DNA from: Acidobacteriota bacterium
GTDB lineage: Bacteria > Acidobacteriota > Vicinamibacteria > Vicinamibacterales > UBA823
Assembly: GCA_002720285.1 (NCBI GenBank)
Contig: PBHT01000025.1
Span: 4,564-9,564, forward strand
Direction of reading: 5' to 3'
DNA length: 5,001 nt
Part shown: positions 1-5,001 of the stretch, in pieces
Numbering within the stretch: position 1 is the stretch's first letter
How the letters are laid out: each line of letters begins with the position of its first letter
The notes under the pieces: model-generated
Database searches by the model: none
Seen by the model: the letters and a program-made list of their open reading frames with translations, nothing else
Told to the model about the DNA's origin: nothing
Program-made: the position numbers and the translations under genes

Positions 1-2043
1 GTAATCGGCGAGGTCGAGAAGCACGACTCACTGGCGCTTGGCATCACGCGTGCTCGGTTTGGACCGGCTCACCACGAGCTGTCGTCCGCAGCGTGGAAAG
101 CACGCTTAGACGACTTCGCGGAGCGGGGTTACGTGATTGACCAGACCGAGTGGCACCATAGTCGCTTTGTGCCGGCCGAAGGTCCCCGACCTGCGCAGTC
201 TGAAGTGTCCGCCACCATCCACGCCGCACGCGAAGAGCCACCGCACCGCGTGATTCTCCAAGCGACGTTGGACATTACATGGTCCCCGCGCGTCGATGCA
301 CAGGACCTCCCGATTCCCGACCGGATCGTGGTGTCTCACCTCGATGTACTGGAACGGCAGGCTCAGGCAGCCTTTCAAAAGGTGTTTGAATTCGCGCGGA
401 CAGCGACCCGCTTTCCCTTGGAGCCACTTATCGTTTACGACCTCGACGGGGATGGCCTATCGGAAATCATCCTAGGCGGTGCCAACTCAGTTCTGTGGAA
501 CCGCGGGGCGGGCCAGTTCGAAGTGGCACCGTTCCTTGACGACACAGACCACGTCTTCGCCGATGCAGCCATCCTCGCGGACTTTACGAACGACGGCTAC
601 GTCGACTTTATCGGGGTCGACATCGGACGCTACCCTCTCTTATTTGAAGGAAACGCTGAAGGGCGATTCACAACCACCGGACACCGGATTGTGGATGCCA
701 CATTCGAACAGCCCAAGTCGTTTACGGCCGGCGATGTCGATGGAGATGGCGACCTAGACCTCTTTATCGCCAACTACAAGAACGCATACGAGGGTGGCCA
801 GATGCCGACTCCGTATTACGACGCCAATGATGGGCATCCCGCTTACTTACTCCGGAACGATGGCGACGGTAACTTCACTGACATGACGGAGGCAGCTGGA
901 CTAACGGCCAAGCGGTTCCGCCGAACCTACAGCAGCTCACTGGTCGACCTCGATGATGACGCCGACCAAGACCTTCTCGTGGTCAGCGACTTCGCTGGCT
1001 TCGATATGTATTTGAACGATGGCCGTGGCCGGTTTACCGATGTCAGCGACCAGTTCGGGGAGCATCGGCATCTCTTCGGCATGTCGCACACATTTGGCGA
1101 TTATGACCTCGATGGGGCGATGGATTTTTACGTCATTGGGATGAGCTCAACGACCGCACGGCGCCTGGAAAGCCTCGGCATCGGGCCCTCGGATAAGCCC
1201 GAACATAACGCCCGGCGTGCGGCCATGGGCTACGGAAATCGCATGTTTCTTCGCCGCGGCGATGGCTACGAACTCGCGCCATTTAACGACCAAGTGGCCC
1301 GTAGCGGGTGGTCCTGGGGGACTTCAACCTTTGATTTCGATAACGACGGTGACCGAGACATCTTCGTCGCTAATGGTCATCTCAGTGGCAATAGCACCGC
1401 GGATTACTGCACAACCTTCTGGCGCCACGATATTTACACTGATGACTCGCAGGACAACGCCGCACGAGAAAACATGTTTCAGTTCGTGATGTCACCGTTA
1501 CAGGAGACCGACATTTCGTGGAATGGCTATGAGCATAAAGTACTCTGGATGAACGAGGGGGGTGGAACATTTACAAATGTCGCTTACCTCTTCGGTGTAG
1601 CGTTTGAGTACGACGGCCGTGCCGTAGTCACCGAGGACCTAGACGCCGACGGAAACGTCGACCTATTGGTCGTCGAGTACAAGTCCGGTGGCGGGACAGG
1701 CGACAACAACGATTATCGACTCCACGTCTACCAGAATCGTCTGGCCGAGTCAGGTAATTGGATCGGGGTTCGCTTGCGAGATGTCGGGAACGGATTCTCA
1801 ACGGTCGGCGCGAGGGTAACGCTCGAGAGTAGCACGGGGCTACAAGTGGGGCGTATCGTGACCGGGGACTCCTACTCCGCCCAACACGCGGCGACTGTTC
1901 ATTTCGGCCTCGGCCAGTTGACCGAGGTGGAGGCCATTACCGTGCAGTGGGCCAACGGGGCACAGCGCCGGATCGAGCGGCCAGTTATTAACCAATACAT
2001 CACCGTAACACCCGAGCCATCGCCGGAAATCGGGTTCGAGTGA
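1..2043 (+). CDS. CRTAC1-like secreted protein, FG-GAP/VCBS propeller plus ASPIC/UnbV domain (copy 1, 5' end outside window)
   Basis: The reading frame is open from base 1, so the gene starts upstream; the GTG at 133 is internal, because the 44 codons before it (including a stretch aligning with LDLGIRR of copy 2) match the paralogue at 2076. Numbering from base 1 as residue 1: an unrecognised N-terminal domain runs to about residue 140, with QTEWHHS near 48-54. Seven Asp-rich calcium-loop motifs begin at residues 147, 194, 245, 316, 367, 445 and 546 (for example DVDGDGDLD at 245 and DFDNDGDRD at 445), which fits a seven-bladed integrin-alpha-like propeller. Loop 1 ends in Glu, loop 2 has Thr at position 3, and loop 4 (DLDDDADQD) lacks the usual Gly. 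An ASPIC/UnbV domain fills about 585-670, ending in the typical PVINQYITV strand. The only cysteine is C470, in an insertion between loops 6 and 7. Known for the family: extracellular, calcium-dependent, mostly of unknown function. Inferred: a signal peptide lies in the missing part, about 93 codons long by alignment to copy 2. It is followed closely by copy 2, so they are probably one transcript. Confidence 0.93.
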   Translation, partial: VIGEVEKHDSLALGITRARFGPAHHELSSAAWKARLDDFAERGYVIDQTEWHHSRFVPAEGPRPAQSEVSATIHAAREEPPHRVILQATLDITWSPRVDAQDLPIPDRIVVSHLDVLERQAQAAFQKVFEFARTATRFPLEPLIVYDLDGDGLSEIILGGANSVLWNRGAGQFEVAPFLDDTDHVFADAAILADFTNDGYVDFIGVDIGRYPLLFEGNAEGRFTTTGHRIVDATFEQPKSFTAGDVDGDGDLDLFIANYKNAYEGGQMPTPYYDANDGHPAYLLRNDGDGNFTDMTEAAGLTAKRFRRTYSSSLVDLDDDADQDLLVVSDFAGFDMYLNDGRGRFTDVSDQFGEHRHLFGMSHTFGDYDLDGAMDFYVIGMSSTTARRLESLGIGPSDKPEHNARRAAMGYGNRMFLRRGDGYELAPFNDQVARSGWSWGTSTFDFDNDGDRDIFVANGHLSGNSTADYCTTFWRHDIYTDDSQDNAARENMFQFVMSPLQETDISWNGYEHKVLWMNEGGGTFTNVAYLFGVAFEYDGRAVVTEDLDADGNVDLLVVEYKSGGGTGDNNDYRLHVYQNRLAESGNWIGVRLRDVGNGFSTVGARVTLESSTGLQVGRIVTGDSYSAQHAATVHFGLGQLTEVEAITVQWANGAQRRIERPVINQYITVTPEPSPEIGFE

Positions 2044-2063
2044 AGAGAGTCACACTTGTCTGT

Positions 2064-2068
2064 GAGGA
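2064..2068 (+). promoter_or_regulatory. Shine-Dalgarno of CRTAC1-like copy 2
   Basis: GAGGA lies seven bases before the ATG at 2076. It decides the start: an in-frame GTG at 2040 overlaps the stop of copy 1 (GTGA) but has no comparable ribosome site, and using it would put twelve extra residues, with Glu-Glu and a Cys, in front of a well-formed signal peptide. Confidence 0.72.
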
Positions 2069-2075
2069 ACGTGTC

Positions 2076-2153
2076 ATGACCCATTTCGGAGGACGCTGGC
2101 GTTTGGTAGCCACCGCTGTAGGGCTTCTCATAACCGCTGCCCTTGTGGCGGCG
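2076..2153 (+). other. Signal peptide region of CRTAC1-like copy 2
   Basis: Residues 1-26 show the three parts of a Sec signal: a short n-region with R7 and R9, a hydrophobic stretch rich in Leu, Val and Ala from about residue 10, and a small-residue VAA before Gln27. There is no twin-arginine pair and no lipobox cysteine, so Sec export with signal peptidase I cleavage is the simplest reading. The exact cleavage site is inferred by eye. Confidence 0.8.
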
Positions 2154-4367
2154 CAACCTGGTTCTCAGACAGGTTCATCAGCTCCTACCAGTGCCCAGCC
2201 ATTTCTCGCCGCCCGGGCGCAACTGGATCAAACGGTGTGGGCTCCTGAAGTCCTCGCGCAACACTACGAGCGGCGGTTTGTGCAGTTATGGGACCTCTTG
2301 TTGCAGGGAGACGACAAGTATGGCGCCTTGGCGAACTTTCCCTTCTCAACGCTCCGCTTTGGCCTACCAACTGGTCAGGAATCGCTCGACTTAGGCATTC
2401 GCCGTACGACCTACACCGGTACTGCCAGGAACCTATCACCTGAAGCCTGGGGGGCGCTCCTTGGTCGGTTCCAAGGCGAAGGGTATGCCATCGAACAAAC
2501 AGAATGGCATCACAGCAGCTTCGAGCCACCGCGAGATGACCGTGCCGCCCAGTCAGAGGTCTCGGCAGTGGTCCACGCCGTCCGCGAGAACCCACCCCAT
2601 CGGGTGATCGTACAGGCGAAGCTTGCGGTAACTTGGTCATCACGGGTTGATGCGCAGGATGTCCCGATTCCAGACGTCATCGAGGTCGCTGACCTCCAGA
2701 TTCTTGACCGGCAGGCCCCGTCGGCGTTCCGAGAAGTCTTTCAGGTGGCGAGTACGGCCACCCAACGCCCCTTACAGCCACTTCTCGTCGAGGACCTCGA
2801 CGGGGACGGCCGGTTAGAAATTGTGATGGGGGGACGGAATCGAGTGCTGTGGAACCGCGGCCCTGGACAATTTGAATCAGCACCGTTTCTGAAGGATGAC
2901 CATGCGATCGCTGACGCGGCGATCCTCGCTGACTTTACTGGAGATGGGCATCTGGATTTCGTGGCCGTCGACACTACGCTGTATCCATTGCTTTTCGAAG
3001 GCGATGCTGGAGGCCAGTTCACCAAGCCCGCACAGCGACTTGCCGACGTTCAGTTTAAACACCCAAAGGTTTTCACGGCCAGTGACATTGACGCTGACGG
3101 AGACCTCGACCTCTTCATCGCCAACTACAAGAATTCCTACACAGACGGCCAGATGGCGTCACCGTACTACGACGCAAACGACGGCTATCCCGCGTATCTT
3201 TTCCGTAACGACGGCAACGGTATTTTTCGTGACGTCACCGAGGTAGCAGGACTGGGCACCAAGCGTTTCCGTCGGACCTACAGTAGTTCGTTCGTGGATC
3301 TCGACGATGATACCGACATGGACCTGATCGTCATCAGCGACTTCGCTGGTCTTGACCTTTATTTGAATAATGGCCAAGGGCAGTTCACCGATGTGACCGA
3401 CACCCTCGGGCGAGACCGACATCTATTCGGCATGTCGCACACATTCGGCGACTACGACCTCGATGGTAATCTCGACCTCTACGTCACCGGTATGGGGTCA
3501 ACCACCGCGAGACGTCTCGAGGGCATGGGGCTCGGACCGAATGATAAGCCAGAACATAACGATTTACGGTCCGCGATGGGTTATGGCAACCGAATGTTCG
3601 TCCGCCGTGGCGACAAGTTTGGCGTCGCAGCGTTCAATGATCAGATCGCCCAAAGTGGGTGGTCGTGGGGCACTTCATCGTTCGATTTCGACAACGACGG
3701 CGACGAGGACATTTTCGTGGCGAACGGCCACATTAGTGGAAAGAGTATTCAGGACTATTGCACGGTCTTTTGGCGCCATGACATATACACCGATGATTCC
3801 CAAGATAACGTCGGCCGGGAAAATATGTTCGATTTCGTGATGTCACCGTTACAGGACACCGCGATCTCCTGGAACGGGTATGAGCATAAAGTGCTCTGGA
3901 TGAATGAAGGAGGCGCGCGCTTCACGAATGTCGCATATCTCCTCGGGGTGGCCTTTGAGTATGACGCGCGCGCGGTCGTGACGGATGACCTTGACGGTGA
4001 TGGCCACGTGGATCTTCTTGTGGTCGAATTCCTGTGGGAAACCGATAACCATACGTTGCACGTGTACCAAAATCGCCTCCCCGAAGCCGGGAACTGGATC
4101 GGCGTGCGGCTTCGCGAGGCTGGTCCAGGACTCTCAACAATTGGAACCACAGTCACGGTGCGAACCAAGGCAGGCTCTCAGATGAGACGCTTCGTCACTG
4201 GTGATTCATTCTCGGCACAACATTCGTCAACTGCCCACTTCGGGCTTGGCAGTGAAACCGAGGTTGAAGCAATCGAAGTGCGCTGGCCAAACGGCAGGAT
4301 CCGACGGATTGATCGGCCAGTCATTAACCAGTACCTCACGGTGCAGTCGCCCGTCGGCACACATTGA
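2076..4367 (+). CDS. CRTAC1-like secreted protein, FG-GAP/VCBS propeller plus ASPIC/UnbV domain (copy 2, complete)
   Basis: This is a 763-residue protein starting at ATG 2076, chosen for its GAGGA ribosome site and because it gives a standard signal peptide: basic R7-R9, hydrophobic core from about L10 to V24, likely cleavage after VAA at residue 26. A low-complexity Gln/Ser/Thr/Pro linker follows to about residue 42. An unrecognised domain spans about 45-235 and includes QTEWHHS (141-147), PPHRV and a WSSRVDAQD segment. Seven calcium-loop motifs begin at residues 240, 286, 337, 408, 459, 537 and 638, consistent with a seven-bladed propeller; loop 4 (DLDDDTDMD) lacks Gly, as in copy 1. The insertion between loops 6 and 7 carries the sole mature cysteine, C562. 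The ASPIC/UnbV domain spans about 672-757. Members of this family are exported and often bind calcium; their ligands are mostly unknown. No catalytic residues can be named, so a binding or scaffold role is inferred. The gene begins 32 bases after copy 1 and is probably co-transcribed with it. Confidence 0.94.
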   Translation: MTHFGGRWRLVATAVGLLITAALVAAQPGSQTGSSAPTSAQPFLAARAQLDQTVWAPEVLAQHYERRFVQLWDLLLQGDDKYGALANFPFSTLRFGLPTGQESLDLGIRRTTYTGTARNLSPEAWGALLGRFQGEGYAIEQTEWHHSSFEPPRDDRAAQSEVSAVVHAVRENPPHRVIVQAKLAVTWSSRVDAQDVPIPDVIEVADLQILDRQAPSAFREVFQVASTATQRPLQPLLVEDLDGDGRLEIVMGGRNRVLWNRGPGQFESAPFLKDDHAIADAAILADFTGDGHLDFVAVDTTLYPLLFEGDAGGQFTKPAQRLADVQFKHPKVFTASDIDADGDLDLFIANYKNSYTDGQMASPYYDANDGYPAYLFRNDGNGIFRDVTEVAGLGTKRFRRTYSSSFVDLDDDTDMDLIVISDFAGLDLYLNNGQGQFTDVTDTLGRDRHLFGMSHTFGDYDLDGNLDLYVTGMGSTTARRLEGMGLGPNDKPEHNDLRSAMGYGNRMFVRRGDKFGVAAFNDQIAQSGWSWGTSSFDFDNDGDEDIFVANGHISGKSIQDYCTVFWRHDIYTDDSQDNVGRENMFDFVMSPLQDTAISWNGYEHKVLWMNEGGARFTNVAYLLGVAFEYDARAVVTDDLDGDGHVDLLVVEFLWETDNHTLHVYQNRLPEAGNWIGVRLREAGPGLSTIGTTVTVRTKAGSQMRRFVTGDSFSAQHSSTAHFGLGSETEVEAIEVRWPNGRIRRIDRPVINQYLTVQSPVGTH
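4089..4346 (+). other. ASPIC/UnbV domain of copy 2
   Basis: Residues about 672-757 start with GNWIGVRL and contain STIGTTVTV, a FVTGDSFSAQ segment, HFGLG, a VRWPNG turn and end with NQYLTV. This order is the hallmark of the ASPIC/UnbV domain (Pfam PF07593) that follows FG-GAP propellers in CRTAC1-like proteins. The matching domain in copy 1 is at bases 1753-2010. Its biochemical role is not established; it is probably a beta-rich module packed on the propeller. Confidence 0.88.
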
Positions 4368-4461
4368 GACGCGTCACCGGTCCAAGAACCTGATCAACAA
4401 ACATTGCGGATAGGTCCTACGGCCCAGCCGGGTTGGTGGTGGCCAAAGCTTGGAGGGAGAC
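4368..4461 (+). other. Intergenic spacer between copy 2 and FAH gene, no clear signal
   Basis: These 94 bases hold no open frame with a ribosome site other than the FAH start, and no stable GC-rich hairpin followed by a T run. Only weak inverted pieces are visible (CCAG/TTGG around 4424-4436 and CCAA/TTGG at 4443-4453). A promoter for the FAH gene could lie here, but I see no convincing -35/-10 pair. Read-through from copy 2 is equally possible. Confidence 0.5.
4452..4456 (+). promoter_or_regulatory. Shine-Dalgarno of FAH-family gene
   Basis: GGAGG, within GGAGGGAGA, lies five bases before the ATG at 4462. It is the strongest ribosome site in the window and supports that ATG as the start of the FAH-family gene rather than the overlapping frame that opens at 4433. 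Confidence 0.8.
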
Positions 4462-5001
4462 ATGCGGATTATTCGGTTCCTCGATGGAGCAGGACAGGAG
4501 CACTTTGGCGCACAAGTGGACGACGCCACCGCTAAGGTGTTTCGCGGCTCGCCGTTCGACGGTGGCACAGTCACGGACCGTACCGAGACCATCGCCAAGC
4601 TGCTGGCTCCTTGCCGCCCGCCGGCAATTTTTGCGATCGGACTTAACTACCGGCGGCACGCTGAGGAAGTAAAAGCCGAGATTCCAGAATATCCGGTCAT
4701 TTTTCTTAAAGCGCCGGGGTCGCTGCAGCATCCTAGTGAACCAATCCGGCTACCTCGGGTTGAGCCGACCGAGGTCGACTACGAAGCAGAGCTAACGGTC
4801 GTAATCGGCCGGAAGGCAAAGAACGTGTCCCGGGACGACGCATTAGCCTACGTCTTAGGTTACACGTGTGCTAACGATGTTTCGGGACGGCGCTGGCAAA
4901 TCCACCGTGGTGGCACTCAGTGGTGTCGCGGGAAAAGTTTCGACACGTTCTGCCCCCTAGGGCCAGCGATTGTCACGAAGGACGAAATTGCTAATCCGAA
5001 C
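4462..5001 (+). CDS. Fumarylacetoacetate hydrolase (FAH) family protein, N-terminal part, 3' end outside window
   Basis: 180 codons are visible and the frame runs off the end; family members of this type are usually around 280 residues, so about a third is missing. After a small N-terminal region (1-50), GLNYRRHAEE (60-69) gives the His66/Glu69 pair matching the H30/E33 catalytic dyad of human FAHD1. VDYEAEL (106-112) gives Glu108 and Glu110, and CANDVSGR (136-143) gives Asp139; these match the three acidic Mg2+ ligands. Lys83, Gln146 and Lys158 (in GKSFDTFCPLGP, 157-168) also fall at the positions expected from FAHD1 spacing, so the visible active site is intact. Family members cleave or isomerise C-C bonds in beta-diketo or 2-oxo acids, for example acylpyruvate hydrolysis, oxaloacetate decarboxylation, or hydratase/isomerase steps of aromatic degradation. 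The exact substrate cannot be read from sequence. It has no signal peptide, so it is cytoplasmic. It lies 94 bases after copy 2 on the same strand. The SGRRWQ segment differs slightly from the commoner SARDLQ/SARKWQ. Confidence 0.92.
   Translation, partial: MRIIRFLDGAGQEHFGAQVDDATAKVFRGSPFDGGTVTDRTETIAKLLAPCRPPAIFAIGLNYRRHAEEVKAEIPEYPVIFLKAPGSLQHPSEPIRLPRVEPTEVDYEAELTVVIGRKAKNVSRDDALAYVLGYTCANDVSGRRWQIHRGGTQWCRGKSFDTFCPLGPAIVTKDEIANPN

Noticed and set aside
439..1662. Repeated GAC/GAT-rich motifs as DNA tandem repeats or a CRISPR-like array
   Set aside because: The recurrence is at protein level (calcium loops of propeller blades), with irregular spacing and diverged nucleotides; there are no identical direct repeats with unique spacers.
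133..2043. GTG at 133 as the true start of copy 1
   Set aside because: The frame is open to base 1 and the 44 codons upstream align with the N-terminal domain of copy 2, so this GTG is an internal valine codon.
2185..2643. Minus-strand open frame of 152 codons
   Set aside because: It lies wholly antisense to copy 2, is rich in Arg/Pro/Gly as expected for a shadow frame, has no recognisable domain, and the sense strand is strongly supported by paralogue conservation.
3755..4168. Minus-strand open frame of 137 codons
   Set aside because: It is antisense to the propeller and ASPIC/UnbV region of copy 2, has low-complexity Ser/Arg/Thr composition and matches no family.
4424..4453. Possible terminator hairpins in the spacer
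   Set aside because: Stems are about four pairs with tiny loops, and no T run follows.
4433..4672. Plus-strand open frame overlapping the FAH start
   Set aside because: It is a different frame of the FAH gene, which has the better ribosome site and unmistakable family motifs.

Overview
The window comes from a bacterial chromosome of moderate to fairly high GC (estimated by eye, not counted). All recognisable genes lie on the + strand, packed closely. The family content is a secreted FG-GAP/VCBS propeller plus ASPIC/UnbV ('CRTAC1-like') pair and a fumarylacetoacetate-hydrolase (FAH) family enzyme. Such CRTAC1-like proteins are common in Acidobacteriota, Planctomycetota, Verrucomicrobiota and related environmental lineages. 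Nothing in the window fixes the phylum, so this placement is inference.

Layout: (1) bases 1-2043 hold the 3' part (680 codons) of a CRTAC1-like gene whose start lies outside the window. (2) After 32 non-coding bases, and beginning with a good Shine-Dalgarno, bases 2076-4367 hold a complete paralogue of 763 residues with a signal peptide. (3) A 94-base gap at 4368-4461 shows no convincing terminator. (4) Bases 4462-5001 hold the first 180 codons of an FAH-family hydrolase/isomerase, cut by the window end.

The two CRTAC1-like proteins are clearly tandem duplicates. Each has the same N-terminal domain that I do not recognise (contains an EWHHS motif), seven DxDxDG-type calcium-binding loops with almost identical spacing (about 46, 51, 71, 51, 78 and 101 residues apart), a long insertion between loops 6 and 7 carrying the only cysteine, and a C-terminal ASPIC/UnbV domain. 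By eye roughly two thirds of residues are identical, while synonymous positions differ widely, so the duplication is old and both copies have stayed under protein-level selection.

How the genes might work together: the two propeller proteins are probably co-transcribed and exported, and may form a pair or bind related ligands. The FAH enzyme is cytoplasmic and its link to them is only adjacency and shared strand. I see no RNA genes, CRISPR array, mobile element, phage gene or defence system. The most noteworthy item is the duplicated propeller pair with its uncharacterised N-terminal domain and single-cysteine insertion.
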